In this document: positions 46,322-55,589 of the stretch, piece after piece | Layout of the letters: every line of letters begins with the position of its first letter | How positions within the stretch are numbered: the stretch's first letter is position 1 | Notes under the pieces: generated by a model | The model's input: only the letters and a program-made list of their open reading frames with translations | Databases searched by the model: none | What the model was told of the DNA's origin: nothing | Made by a program: the position numbers and the translations under genes | From: Lactiplantibacillus modestisalitolerans | GTDB taxonomy: Bacteria > Bacillota > Bacilli > Lactobacillales > Lactobacillaceae | NCBI RefSeq assembly: GCF_005405425.1 | Contig: NZ_BJEA01000011.1 | Span: forward strand, 104,991-168,990 | Reading direction: 5' to 3' | Length of the DNA stretch: 64,000 bases

Positions 46322-46999
46322 TCACACTCTTTCCTTTTTCACCACCCTCAACCGCTCATCCAATTGGTAACAAATCGGCACGCCATTCGCTACCTCAACA
46401 CCATCAATCCCCTGATCACTAATATGCTCCAAATACTTAATTAACGCCCGCAACGTGCTACCATGCGCCACAATCAATTGATTATGCCCCGCCAACAACT
46501 GCGGCGCAATCCGGTCCGTCCAATACGGCAAAATCCGGTCATACGCCATCTTTAAACTTTCACCACGCGGCTCAATTCCCGGCCCGTACTTCAAATACCG
46601 CCGGTCATGCGCCAGCTCAGACGGTGCCAACAACGGCGGCACCGTATAAAAACTACGCCGCCACTGTTGCACCTGCGCCTTCCCATATTCGCGGCGGGTC
46701 GCATCCTTATTTTGACCACGCAGTGCCCCATAATGACGCTCATTTAGCCGCCACGTTTTGTATTCCGGCAGCCACGCCTGGTCAATCTCAGCCATTAAGA
46801 TGTTGGCCGTCACAATCGCCCGCTTCAACACCGACGTGTGCACCGCCCCAAATTGAATGCCGGTCGCGCGTAATCGTTGTCCCGCCGCGTGCGCCTGCGC
46901 AATTCCCGTTGCCGTTAAGGGAACGTCACTCCACCCAGTATACGTATTGTCGCGGTTAGCCGTGCTTTCACCATGGCGCACCAATACCAATTCTGTCAT
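46322..46999 (-). CDS. gpmA: 2,3-bisphosphoglycerate-dependent phosphoglycerate mutase family
   Basis: A 225-residue histidine phosphatase-fold protein. The catalytic LVRHGES is at the start, followed by [11 protein letters not shown] and [15 protein letters not shown], the signature of dPGM, and the second histidine in [17 protein letters not shown]. Glycolytic mutase function is likely; several lactobacilli carry paralogues with unclear roles, so this may not be the main one. Confidence 0.85.
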   Translation of the reverse strand: MTELVLVRHGESTANRDNTYTGWSDVPLTATGIAQAHAAGQRLRATGIQFGAVHTSVLKRAIVTANILMAEIDQAWLPEYKTWRLNERHYGALRGQNKDATRREYGKAQVQQWRRSFYTVPPLLAPSELAHDRRYLKYGPGIEPRGESLKMAYDRILPYWTDRIAPQLLAGHNQLIVAHGSTLRALIKYLEHISDQGIDGVEVANGVPICYQLDERLRVVKKERV

Positions 47000-47080
47000 T
47001 TCTCTACACCTGCCAATTTAATACTTCTTATGATAATCGATTTATCCACATTTTCAAAGTCCGACCATCGCCAATCAAAA

Positions 47081-47113
47081 AGCGGTCGCATGGGAAACTC
47101 CCAGCCACCGCCT
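47081..47113 (-). terminator. Hairpin after the DMT transporter gene
   Basis: On the minus strand AGGCGGT..TGGGA/TCCCA..ACCGCT forms an interrupted hairpin, followed by TTTTTG. Confidence 0.6.
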
Positions 47114-47131
47114 TTCAGCATCGATATTAAA

Positions 47132-48157
47132 TTAATCGTCCCGTTCCGATACGGGATGAACTGCCGCTTGCGTTTCGGTCGTTGTTTCCGGCGTCGCCGG
47201 CTGTGCAACGGTCCCCATCGCACTATCGCGAACTTTGATCCGGTTACCAACGAAGGTGACCACAGATCCAATCAGAATCACAACAATCCCAATAATAGTC
47301 GATAAAACAATTTGTTCGTGTAAAATAATTGCTGCTAAAATCGGAGCCAGACCCGGCTTGATGAAAAAGACCAGGGACGCAGTCGACACGTCGGTCCGTT
47401 CCATTGCCAGGAAGTAGAAGGCAAAACCGCCCCCAGTAACGCAGACGCCAATAAAGAATAACAACCAGAAATAGTTCATATTGACGTTCACTAGAATTGG
47501 AATCGCCGCAAACTGGCGCATTCCCGCCGCCGTAAGCGAGTGCGCTACGGCTGGAATTTTAGTCAACCACGCCAGCACTAATAATTCAAACGAGCCCGCA
47601 AAGAAAGTGAAACAGGTCATCGTAATGCCGTTTAGGCCCCGCTTAATGGACCCGTAACGCGAAACGATACTGTACAACCCAAAAGTAACCGCCGAACTAA
47701 TTGCTAACACTAAGCCCAAGCCGTTCGTCAGGTGGGCCGGGTTAACAATGATCAGCAACCCAATCACGGAAATAATCACCGAAATTAAATTGGCCCGTCC
47801 TAAGCGTTCGTGGAGAATCAAATAGGAGAAAATCAGGGCAAATACCGGGTTACAACTGAATAACACCGCAACCGTCGACGCCTTGTCGACGGTAATGGCT
47901 AACTGATATAAGGACATACTGATAATCACACAGACCAGCCCAGTTAAGGCGAATAACCGCCAATCAGCCGCAACCAGCTTCCGCCCCGTTTGCTTCAAGG
48001 CTTTCAGGGCAAATGGTAGTAAAATCACCGCCCCAATAAAAAATCGGATCAAGTTTAGTTGAATTGGATTAAAGGCACTTCCGGCCATCTTTAGTGCGAT
48101 TTCCATGGAACTAAACATCAACGTGGAAATGGCAATGTAAAGATACGCTTTCTTCAC
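47132..48157 (-). CDS. EamA/DMT-family transporter
   Basis: A 341-residue integral membrane protein with ten predicted helices in two EamA-like halves (IAISTLMFSSMEIALKMAG... and ...FIGVCVTGGGFAFYFLAME), typical of drug/metabolite exporters. A hydrophilic Thr/Pro-rich C-terminal tail follows. GTG at 48157 behind GAGAGGGAAG is preferred; an ATG at 48178 has no site. The substrate is unknown. Confidence 0.85.
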   Translation of the reverse strand: MKKAYLYIAISTLMFSSMEIALKMAGSAFNPIQLNLIRFFIGAVILLPFALKALKQTGRKLVAADWRLFALTGLVCVIISMSLYQLAITVDKASTVAVLFSCNPVFALIFSYLILHERLGRANLISVIISVIGLLIIVNPAHLTNGLGLVLAISSAVTFGLYSIVSRYGSIKRGLNGITMTCFTFFAGSFELLVLAWLTKIPAVAHSLTAAGMRQFAAIPILVNVNMNYFWLLFFIGVCVTGGGFAFYFLAMERTDVSTASLVFFIKPGLAPILAAIILHEQIVLSTIIGIVVILIGSVVTFVGNRIKVRDSAMGTVAQPATPETTTETQAAVHPVSERDD

Positions 48158-48238
48158 GAAATTTCGCTTCCCTCTCATATATAAAAGTTAAATTAGTCAC
48201 GCTGTCCAGTATAGCACCATTTTCAAGCCGCTTTCAAA

Positions 48239-49201
48239 TTAGCTTATTAAATTGGACTGCACGATCACCATTAAAATTGGGATAACGATTAAACTCAGAA
48301 GTGTGGTTTCCGTCACCATGACCGCCGCGTAGTCGGCATCCGCACCGTATAACTTGGAGACAACCGGCGCGTTCGTCATAACCGGCATCGCGGATTGTAA
48401 AATAAAGACTTGTTTCATTTCAACCGGAATCGACATTGGGATCAACATCAGCGTCATCAGCACCGGCGCAAAAATGAACCGACCTAGCAAAATGCCAATG
48501 CTATCGCGGTCAAAGCGCATACTGCTCAACCCAGCGTTTGCCATCGAAATCCCAATAAAGATCATCGATAGCGGGATGGTTAGGCCCCCAATGTAGGAAA
48601 AATCGGACATTAAAAATTGCGGTAATTTAATCTTAAATAGGACCAAGACGACCCCAATCATAAAACCGAGTAGCGGTGGCGAAAAGACCTTTTGCAGGGT
48701 GCGCTTCAAACTAAATTCACCGCTACCCGTACCGTCGCGTTGAATTAGGTAAACGCCAAGCGTCCAAAAAATCGTCGTGTTGGCCATGTAGTAAACCAAC
48801 ACGTATGGCAACGCACTGGGACCAAACAACGCTTCGTTAACGGGCAAGCCGATAAAAACGGTGTTGGAGTTTAAAAACATCGAGGAAAACAAGCCCCGGT
48901 GCTCGCGTTTAATGTTGAGGGCCCGCATCACGCCAAACGATAAGCCGAATAAAATCGCCATGTTTAAGACCGGGAACCGCAACCCTGGGAGCGTTGCGAG
49001 TAATTTTTCGGCCGTAAACCGCTCGGTAATTGTCGCAATCATATACGCTGGCAGGGCAATTTGGGTGACCAAGCGCGCAATCAACTTGGTTGCTCCCTCG
49101 TTAAACCACCCCCAGCGTGCGAGTAAGTAGCCCACGGCAATCATCACAATAATTGTCATGACCCCCTGAACACTGTGTAAAAAGGTGTCTAAAACTTGCA
49201 A
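48239..49201 (-). CDS. AEC family transporter (malate/auxin-carrier type)
   Basis: A 320-residue membrane protein of about ten helices with the AEC family look (VQGVMTIIVMIAVGYLLARWGWFNEGATKLIARLV... and FILQSAMPVMTNAPVVSKLYGADADYAA). In lactic acid bacteria such proteins include malate carriers. TTG at 49201 follows AAAGGGG. No malolactic genes are adjacent. Confidence 0.85.
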   Translation of the reverse strand: MQVLDTFLHSVQGVMTIIVMIAVGYLLARWGWFNEGATKLIARLVTQIALPAYMIATITERFTAEKLLATLPGLRFPVLNMAILFGLSFGVMRALNIKREHRGLFSSMFLNSNTVFIGLPVNEALFGPSALPYVLVYYMANTTIFWTLGVYLIQRDGTGSGEFSLKRTLQKVFSPPLLGFMIGVVLVLFKIKLPQFLMSDFSYIGGLTIPLSMIFIGISMANAGLSSMRFDRDSIGILLGRFIFAPVLMTLMLIPMSIPVEMKQVFILQSAMPVMTNAPVVSKLYGADADYAAVMVTETTLLSLIVIPILMVIVQSNLIS

Positions 49202-49479
49202 TACCGGTACCCCTTTCGAAAAATAATAATTTGATGAGAATCACTTAAGTATACCACTGTTTTTCAGCTCTCGGCACCGTTTCCGAAATTGAAAACGTTT
49301 GACGAACACTATTATTTTCATTATAGTGATTTATAACTGTGGGTCAGTTAAACAATTGTGCTGCACCTACCCATTTTGATTGTTAAATTCTTGTAAAATC
49401 AATTGTTTTTAGCCCCCACGCCGGATTAACCGTCATACAATGGGTTTGATTATAAACTTAACAATAATGAGGAACGATT
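49202..49479. promoter_or_regulatory. Divergent region between AEC transporter and LCP gene
   Basis: A 278-bp AT-rich gap with no ORF. A cre-like sequence TGAAAACGTTTGAC (about 49290-49303) is a weak match to catabolite-repression sites. No promoter pair was fixed with confidence. Confidence 0.4.
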
Positions 49480-50694
49480 ATGCCAGAGAATAATAATAAC
49501 GAACCATTAGGCCCCCGTCGGCGGCGGTATGAACGCCAACATCAACGGAACCCACACCTACGTCCGCACAAAAAGCGCCCGTGGCTAACGACCCTGCTCG
49601 TCATTTTGGGGCTGGTCATCATCGGTGGTGCTTGGTGGGGCATCAAAACCTATAACAACGCCAAAAATACGATGAATACCACTTTTCAGGCGACCGGGAC
49701 CAAAAAGGCCCGCAACGTCGACGCCGTCTTAAAGAAGGGCAACCCCTTCTCCATCCTGCTTCTCGGAACGGATGACGGGGCACTTGGTCGGGGCAAAGAC
49801 TTTAGCGCCCGAACCGATACCATGATCGTGGCAACGATCAACCCGAAAAAGGAAAGCATGACGCTGACCAGTATTCCACGGGATACCCTCGTTAATATCG
49901 ACGGCCAATCACAAAAGATCAACGCCGCTTATACGATTGACGGGGCTAGCAGCGCCGTTAAATCGGTTGAAAAACTACTCAACTTCCCAATCGACTTTTA
50001 CGTGCTCATCAATATGGGCGGGTTGAAGCAAATCGTCAACGCAATGGGCGGCGTCACGTTGACGCCGAAGATGACCTTTAAATACGGTCACGCTAACGTG
50101 AAGAAGGGCGTTAAAACCACTCTTAGCGGAGCCGCCGCACTTGACTATTCCCGGATGCGCTACGACGATCCGCTCGGCGACTACGGGCGGCAAAAACGCC
50201 AGCGCCAAGTGATCATGTCAATGGTCAGTCAATCAAATTCGTTAGGATCACTAACTAACATTGAAAAGATCACGAAGGAGCTGTCCAATAACATGCGGAC
50301 GGACTTAACTTGGGGCGACATGGTCGCGTTAGATACGAAGTATAAAAACGCGACGCACCACGCTAAGTCGTACACCCTTCAAGGAACCGATTCGACCATT
50401 AACGGTTTATCCTACCAAGTTGCTTCGGCAGCCGAACGCTACAAGATTTCCAAAAAGATTCGCACCCAGTTGCAGCTGTCAACTGACAACTTATCTGAAG
50501 CCGACTTTACCGAAACGGCGACGGTTTCCACGAGTAGTTCCAGCGACACGTCTTCGAGCAGCTCGTCCAGCGACACAACCACTTATCAAAGTGATACGGG
50601 GACGACGGGCACGACCGACGGGACGACGACCTACCAGGGTGACACGTCAACTTATCAAGGCACTACCACGCAAGGCACCACCACCCAGTATTAA
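49480..50694 (+). CDS. LytR-CpsA-Psr (LCP) family protein
   Basis: LCP enzymes attach teichoic acids or other glycopolymers to peptidoglycan at the cell surface. The 404-residue protein has a basic cytoplasmic start, one membrane helix (TTLLVILGLVIIGGAWWGI, about 35-55) and the LCP domain: ILLLGTDDG, ARTDTMIV, SIPRDTLVNI, the Arg-rich DYSRMRYDDPLGDYGRQKRQ. The last ~60 residues are Ser/Thr/Gly/Gln repeats (SSSSDTTTYQSDTG), likely an extended wall-spanning tail. Confidence 0.92.
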   Translation: MPENNNNEPLGPRRRRYERQHQRNPHLRPHKKRPWLTTLLVILGLVIIGGAWWGIKTYNNAKNTMNTTFQATGTKKARNVDAVLKKGNPFSILLLGTDDGALGRGKDFSARTDTMIVATINPKKESMTLTSIPRDTLVNIDGQSQKINAAYTIDGASSAVKSVEKLLNFPIDFYVLINMGGLKQIVNAMGGVTLTPKMTFKYGHANVKKGVKTTLSGAAALDYSRMRYDDPLGDYGRQKRQRQVIMSMVSQSNSLGSLTNIEKITKELSNNMRTDLTWGDMVALDTKYKNATHHAKSYTLQGTDSTINGLSYQVASAAERYKISKKIRTQLQLSTDNLSEADFTETATVSTSSSSDTSSSSSSSDTTTYQSDTGTTGTTDGTTTYQGDTSTYQGTTTQGTTTQY

Positions 50695-50699
50695 AAAAC

Positions 50700-50751
50700 A
50701 AACGACTAACCGCAACCATTGGTATTGACCGATGATTGCGGTTAGTCGTTT
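50700..50751 (+). terminator. Intrinsic terminator after the LCP gene
   Basis: AAACGACTAACCGCAA (50700-50715) pairs perfectly with TTGCGGTTAGTCGTTT (50736-50751), followed by ATTTAG. Confidence 0.88.
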
Positions 50752-50759
50752 ATTTAGCT

Positions 50760-51140
50760 CTGTACCAATTTAATGTTAGGATTGCCGCCAGCAGCGGGTG
50801 TAACCGGGTGGCTGGAACACTGCGGGCATCGATTTGAGCTCACGGGGAAACCCACCCCGTAATCTCAAATTCGAGCCTTATTCTAAGCCGGAAGCAGCCC
50901 AATTCCGGCCAAGAATAATTTCGCAGTTGAGCCATGGTTACACCCGCTACTGGCTAAACTGGCTTTTATACTGAGTTCCACGAGTTACTTCAGTAAGTTT
51001 CAAATAATGAAGATGATTCAGAACGGCTATTTAATTAAAGTTAACGTAATCTTGCCTGCTTATTTCGGTAGTCACAGTGAACTAATTTAAAATTCAATTG
51101 GCAGCCCTCTTAGCAAATCAACAGCACATGTTTATAAAAC
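50760..51140. repeat. Long non-coding direct repeat, copy A
   Basis: About 380 bp with high similarity to 55590-55974, in the same orientation. The first ~195 bp are nearly identical; the rest diverges but stays alignable, including GGCTTTTATACTGAGTTC and the end CTCTTAGC.AAT. It folds into an 18-bp closing stem (50788-50805 with 50936-50953), ACTGCG/CGCAGT (50819-50824/50922-50927), ATTTGAG/CTCAAAT (50832-50838/50864-50870) capped by ACGGGG/CCCCGT, and GCCGGAA/TTCCGGC (50887-50893/50903-50909) within ATTCT/AGAAT. It has no convincing ORF. Confidence 0.8.
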
Positions 51141-51146
51141 CGTTTT

Positions 51147-51947
51147 TTATTCAGATTTCTCCAGCGGCCAGGCCGCCACGAAGCGTTGAAACTTAGCTTC
51201 CCGTTCAGCTATTAGTTGGGCGGCCGACACCGGCATTAATGGTGCCAGTTGCGTACGCACCGCCTGAATGACCTTGGTAACCAGCTGATCATCCGTATGG
51301 GCAACGACTTGATCAACTAAGCCGCGCTGCTGGAGTTCGGGCGCCGTCATTGGTAATAAATCAATTGCGGCACTCACCGACTGTTGCCCGTGTAAAATTG
51401 CCGCGACCGCTTCCGGCGACGCCACGTTAAAGAGCGCATCGTCGAGCATCAAGATCCGGTTAGCATTGGCAAACGCCAACGCCCCCCCACTATGGCCTTC
51501 ACCTAAAAAGACAGCCACGTTCGGGACGGTCAGCTGCCCCATTGCCATGATCAAATCGGCGATGGCTTGGCTTTGGCCCCAACGCTCTGACTCGGGGCTC
51601 GCATCAGCACCCGGCATGTTGATCAAACTAATGACCGGCAGCCCAAACTTCTGGGCGTGGTTCACGACCCGCAGCGCAGTACGATAACCCGCGACAGTCA
51701 ATGCCCCGCCGTTTTTTTGCTGCCGACTAGCCAGGTCGTGGCCGCGATCAATTCCGAGCACGGCGAGGCCCAGACCGTCAGTCGTCCGGCCAAATCCGGC
51801 CGTTAACGCCGGCGCTTGTCCGAGCAAGCGGTCACCCCGCTGGCGCACCAGCGTCGGTAGGAGCGCTTGGATAATTTCCGGCGCACTAATCCGATCCGCC
51901 GCACGCAACCGGGTCAAGCGTTGGTCTTCCTGCTTAGTCGATCGCAT
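51147..51947 (-). CDS. accA: Acetyl-CoA carboxylase carboxyltransferase subunit alpha
   Basis: AccA with AccD transfers CO2 from biotin to acetyl-CoA. The 266-residue crotonase-fold protein has LLGQAPALTAGFGRT, GHDLASRQQKNGGALT and the GEGHSGGALAF oxyanion region. ATG at 51947 lies seven bases after GGGGGG; the upstream in-frame ATG overlaps accD further. It is the last acc gene and is followed by repeat copy A, with no obvious terminator between. Confidence 0.93.
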   Translation of the reverse strand: MRSTKQEDQRLTRLRAADRISAPEIIQALLPTLVRQRGDRLLGQAPALTAGFGRTTDGLGLAVLGIDRGHDLASRQQKNGGALTVAGYRTALRVVNHAQKFGLPVISLINMPGADASPESERWGQSQAIADLIMAMGQLTVPNVAVFLGEGHSGGALAFANANRILMLDDALFNVASPEAVAAILHGQQSVSAAIDLLPMTAPELQQRGLVDQVVAHTDDQLVTKVIQAVRTQLAPLMPVSAAQLIAEREAKFQRFVAAWPLEKSE

Positions 51948-52743
51948 CCGCGTTCCCCCCCATCGCATAACTAGCTAACACTGTTTGTAAGTACGCCCGT
52001 AAGTCGGGCCGGGCCACCACGGCGTCGACCATTCCATGACGCCAAAGTTGCTCGGCACTTTGAAAATCAGCCGGTAGTTGGGCCGGCATGGTTTGTTGAA
52101 TCACGCGTGGTCCCGCAAAGCCAATTTTAGCACCAGCTTCGGCAACGATAACGTCCCCCTTAAAAGCAAAGCTCGCAGAAACGCCCCCCATGGTAGGGTC
52201 AGTCAGGACGGTAATCAACGGAACGGCCGCTGCCGCTAACCGGGCTACGGCTGCCAAGATGAGGTTCATCCCAAACAACGCGTACAATCCTTCCTGCATC
52301 CGGGCGCCCCCCGATGCGGTCACCACGATTAACGGCAATCGCCGCCGTTGCGCCACCGCGCACGCCCGTTGAAGGCGGCGACTAACGACCGTATTTAAAG
52401 TCCCCATCATAAAGTGACTATCCATCACCGCTAAAACGCACGGTCGCTTCGCAATCTTGGCAGTGCCGATGATGATGGCCTCGTCAGCCCCACTTTGGTG
52501 GCTTGCGGTTGTGAGTTTTTCTTGATAACCGGGAAACGCTAAGGCGTCGTGGGCTTGTTCGGGCATCGGTAACGGTTGAAAACTCGCCGGATCAACTAAC
52601 TGGGTTAGCCGCTGGCGCGCCGTTAGCCGTTGCCAATGTTGGCAATACGGACACTGCCGCCACTGACCCCACTGGGATTGATGCACGTGGCGGCCACACG
52701 CCCGGCAGGTTTGCCAGGTACCGCTTTTTGGATAATGGCTCAT
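51934..52743 (-). CDS. accD: Acetyl-CoA carboxylase carboxyltransferase subunit beta
   Basis: A 269-residue subunit with an N-terminal zinc finger (CRACG...CPYC) and GGARMQEG, GGVSASFAF crotonase motifs. It overlaps accC by four bases and accA by 14, so the genes are translationally coupled. Confidence 0.94.
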   Translation of the reverse strand: MSHYPKSGTWQTCRACGRHVHQSQWGQWRQCPYCQHWQRLTARQRLTQLVDPASFQPLPMPEQAHDALAFPGYQEKLTTASHQSGADEAIIIGTAKIAKRPCVLAVMDSHFMMGTLNTVVSRRLQRACAVAQRRRLPLIVVTASGGARMQEGLYALFGMNLILAAVARLAAAAVPLITVLTDPTMGGVSASFAFKGDVIVAEAGAKIGFAGPRVIQQTMPAQLPADFQSAEQLWRHGMVDAVVARPDLRAYLQTVLASYAMGGNADAID

Positions 52744-54065
52744 TCGTACTCACCTTCCCACTGGGCCAAACTGTGAATCGTTAACCGGTCTTGCTCAAAG
52801 GCCGGTCGCGCCACCGTTTGCCGTAAAAACGCTAAGTTCGTTGCCGGACCACTCATTTGAACGAGCCCGAGCGCCGTTTGCAGGTGGCTAACCGCTTGGG
52901 CCCGCGTCGGTCCAGTCACCATCAGTTTGGCAATCAGGCCATCGTACATCGTGACGAGTTGATCGCCAGTCCGATAACCCGTGTCGACGCGCACGCCGCG
53001 GGGCCAATTTAACTTTTCGATGCGCGTTTGCTTCACCGGTAACGTCGCGGTCAACCGGGCTTCAATTGCGGTGCAGCGCGGGTGCAGTCCAATGTCCGCC
53101 GAAAAGTGCAGCGGTAGTCCCGCCGCCTGCCGAATTTGGGCCACAACAATGTCAACCCCGGTAGTCAGCTCGGTCACCCCGTGTTCCACTTGTAAGCGGG
53201 TATTCATTTCCATGAAATAAAATGCACCGTCCGCGAATAAGTATTCAATCGTACCCAAACTTTGATAGTTCGTTCCCGCCAGTAGTTGTTGTGATAGCCG
53301 GTAAAGTTGCTGCCGCTGGGCCGCCGTGAGCACGCTAGCCGGACTCTCTTCAATTACTTTTTGCTTATGTAGCTGTAAGCTGCAATCGCGATCGCCCAAA
53401 ATGTACAGTTGCGCGCCGGCCCCCAGCACCTGAACTTCAATGTGCCGGGCTTGGTCTAAATACTGTTCCAAATACATTGAATCGTTTAAAAACGAGGCCG
53501 CGGCCTCTTGCCGCGCAACTCGGAGGCGCTGGTGTAAATCGTGGGCGTCGCTGATGACGCGAATCCCCTTACCACCGCCACCGTGACTCGCTTTGAGAAC
53601 GAGTGGGAAGCCAATCTGCAGCGCGACCCGCTTAATCGCCGGCCACGTTAATCCCTGAATGGAACGACCGGTTAATACTGGAACGCCCCGTTGCCGGGCA
53701 AATTCTTTGGCTTGGGCTTTGTCACCCATCAGCTTAATTTGACTCGTCTGCGGTCCAATCCAGGTAATGCCGCATTCCGCACACATGGTGGCAAAATCAG
53801 CGTTCTCTGCTAAAAAGCCGTAGCCGGGATGAATCGCATCCGCATGCGTATTAATCGCGGCCATTAAAATGGCCTCGGCGTTTAAATAGGATGCATTGGC
53901 AGCGGCCGGACCGATACACACGACCTCGTCAGCCAACTGCGTGTACCACGCCCCGCGGTCGGCCGTTGAACAAACGGCAACCGTCTGAATATTCAGCTGA
54001 TGACAAGCCGTGATGATCCGGACAGCAATTTCACCGCGGTTCGCGATCAAGATCTTGTGAAACAT
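52740..54065 (-). CDS. accC: Biotin carboxylase
   Basis: AccC carboxylates biotin on AccB using ATP and bicarbonate. The 441-residue protein starts FHKILIANRGEIAVRI and has the ATP-grasp glycine loop KASHGGGGKGIR, EMNTRLQVEH and the C-terminal domain. Normal length. Confidence 0.96.
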   Translation of the reverse strand: MFHKILIANRGEIAVRIITACHQLNIQTVAVCSTADRGAWYTQLADEVVCIGPAAANASYLNAEAILMAAINTHADAIHPGYGFLAENADFATMCAECGITWIGPQTSQIKLMGDKAQAKEFARQRGVPVLTGRSIQGLTWPAIKRVALQIGFPLVLKASHGGGGKGIRVISDAHDLHQRLRVARQEAAASFLNDSMYLEQYLDQARHIEVQVLGAGAQLYILGDRDCSLQLHKQKVIEESPASVLTAAQRQQLYRLSQQLLAGTNYQSLGTIEYLFADGAFYFMEMNTRLQVEHGVTELTTGVDIVVAQIRQAAGLPLHFSADIGLHPRCTAIEARLTATLPVKQTRIEKLNWPRGVRVDTGYRTGDQLVTMYDGLIAKLMVTGPTRAQAVSHLQTALGLVQMSGPATNLAFLRQTVARPAFEQDRLTIHSLAQWEGEYE

Positions 54066-54067
54066 GC

Positions 54068-54460
54068 TTACCGGTCCTTTCGTAGTGTAAAGAGGGGTTG
54101 CTGGTATTCGACCGCCGCATTATCCTTTACCAAAATGGCCGCTAGCTGCCCATCAACCGGGCTCTTAAGCGGGTTAAACAACTTCATACTTTCAATTTGA
54201 CCAAGCTCTTGGCCGGCGGTAATCCGTTGACCAACCTGAATATCTTGATCCAGATGAACGACGCCGACCATTGGGCTCGTCACCGTTTCAGTGGTAGCCT
54301 GCTTAGCGGCCGCAGCCGGCGTTACTGACGTTTGCGGCGCCGTAGCCGGGTCTGCGGTTCGCGCCACTTCCACCTCAAGCTCACCAGCCTTGACCCGGAT
54401 ATGTTGGTAGCCTTGCCGGGCGTACTTTTCAACTAACCGATCAATTTCCTTTAATTCCAT
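54068..54460 (-). CDS. accB: Biotin carboxyl carrier protein
   Basis: A 130-residue BCCP. The biotinylation site is in IESMKLFNPL (usual EAMKM-type motif with Ser in place of Ala). An Ala/Thr/Pro-rich linker separates the N-terminal helix from the biotinyl domain. It lies 10 bases after fabH. Confidence 0.94.
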   Translation of the reverse strand: MELKEIDRLVEKYARQGYQHIRVKAGELEVEVARTADPATAPQTSVTPAAAAKQATTETVTSPMVGVVHLDQDIQVGQRITAGQELGQIESMKLFNPLKSPVDGQLAAILVKDNAAVEYQQPLFTLRKDR

Positions 54461-54470
54461 CTTGCCACCC

Positions 54471-55442
54471 CTACTTCTTAATCAGGACCGAGCCATAGGC
54501 CAACCCGCCGCCAAACGCGGTCAGTAAAGTTGGGCCGTTCAACTGGTCAAAGACACCGGCTAAGGCCATGGCCACACCAGCGGACGACGTGTTCCCCAAA
54601 CGCTCCACGTTATGCGGAAACTTTTCCATTGGTAACGCTAAGTTTGCCGCAATTTTTTCGATAATTCGTAAATTAGCTTGATGACAAATCACGAACTGGA
54701 GGTCACTCAACGCTACGTGTTCACGTGCCAACAAGCCGCGCATTTGTTCGGGCACGACCGTCGTTGCAAATTGAAAAACTTCCCGTCCGGCTTGGTAAAA
54801 GGCGTCCGTTTGCGGGTAGTTATCCGCACTAATTTTGGTGATTGGTGCCACCCGCCCCGAGTGAATCACGGTCGCGTTTCCTTGGGTTTGGAGTTTTTCG
54901 GCCACAATATTATTTTCGTGCGGATCCGTGGTAGCTTGTAATAGGGCGCCACCCGCACCGTCGCCGAAGAATACGGCTGCCGTCCGGTCCTTAAAGTCCA
55001 TCATCTTAGAATTAACCTCGGCACTGATCACCATGACGTTGCGGTACTGCCCACTGCGAATGAACTTATCAGCCGTGGCCATCCCAAACGTAAACCCGGC
55101 GCAGGCCGCACTTAGATCAAAGGCAAAGGCGTTGTCCGCGCCAATGTTAGCCTGAACGATGCAGGCCGTAGCCGGCGTTAGTGCATCGGGTGTAATGGTC
55201 GTCACTAAGATTAAGTCAATCGCACTCGCCGCCACCCCGCTCTTACTGAGTAGCTGCTGGGCAACCTGCGTGGCTAGGTCGGACGTATTCTCGCCGTTCA
55301 TTGCGTAGTGCCGCGTTTGAATTCCAGTGTGCGCTTGAATCCACTCATCACTCGTATCCATAATTGCCGCCAATTCGTCATTATCAACGACCCGGTCAGG
55401 CACATACTGCCCCATGGCCGCTAGCTTTGTATAAGTTGGCAT
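54471..55442 (-). CDS. fabH: Beta-ketoacyl-ACP synthase III
   Basis: FabH condenses acetyl-CoA with malonyl-ACP to begin fatty acid chains. The 323-residue thiolase-fold protein has the catalytic Cys in DLSAACAGFTFG, His in VICHQANLRIIEK and Asn in ERLGNTSSAGVAMAL. It heads fabH-accB-accC-accD-accA. No ACP, fabD, fabF or fabZ gene is adjacent, so a further fab cluster should exist elsewhere. Confidence 0.95.
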   Translation of the reverse strand: MPTYTKLAAMGQYVPDRVVDNDELAAIMDTSDEWIQAHTGIQTRHYAMNGENTSDLATQVAQQLLSKSGVAASAIDLILVTTITPDALTPATACIVQANIGADNAFAFDLSAACAGFTFGMATADKFIRSGQYRNVMVISAEVNSKMMDFKDRTAAVFFGDGAGGALLQATTDPHENNIVAEKLQTQGNATVIHSGRVAPITKISADNYPQTDAFYQAGREVFQFATTVVPEQMRGLLAREHVALSDLQFVICHQANLRIIEKIAANLALPMEKFPHNVERLGNTSSAGVAMALAGVFDQLNGPTLLTAFGGGLAYGSVLIKK

Positions 55443-55469
55443 ACTAAGCCCCTACTTTCCGTTTCAATT

Positions 55470-55492
55470 AGTTGATTTGTATCAATTTTATC
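55470..55492 (-). promoter_or_regulatory. Possible operator upstream of fabH
   Basis: On the minus strand TTGATACAAATCAA has TTGAT/ATCAA arms 28-50 bases before the fabH start. FabT-type regulators of fatty acid genes bind TTGA-TCAA palindromes, but the spacing here is longer than the usual site, so the match is only suggestive. Confidence 0.3.
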
Positions 55493-55589
55493 AATAAACC
55501 CGCACCGTTAAAAGTTTCCGGCCACTTTTTTAATAAAAAGCTTTGTTCCGCGGAAAAGGAACTCCTAACCGCTCCCTTAAAAGCCAGTT

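Noticed and set aside
50760..51140. An insertion sequence for the long repeats
   Set aside because: No transposase frame and no target-site duplication could be seen; a small non-autonomous element remains possible.
54000..54200. Short frames opposite accC and accB
   Set aside because: They lie fully inside a well-conserved gene on the other strand and have no initiation site.
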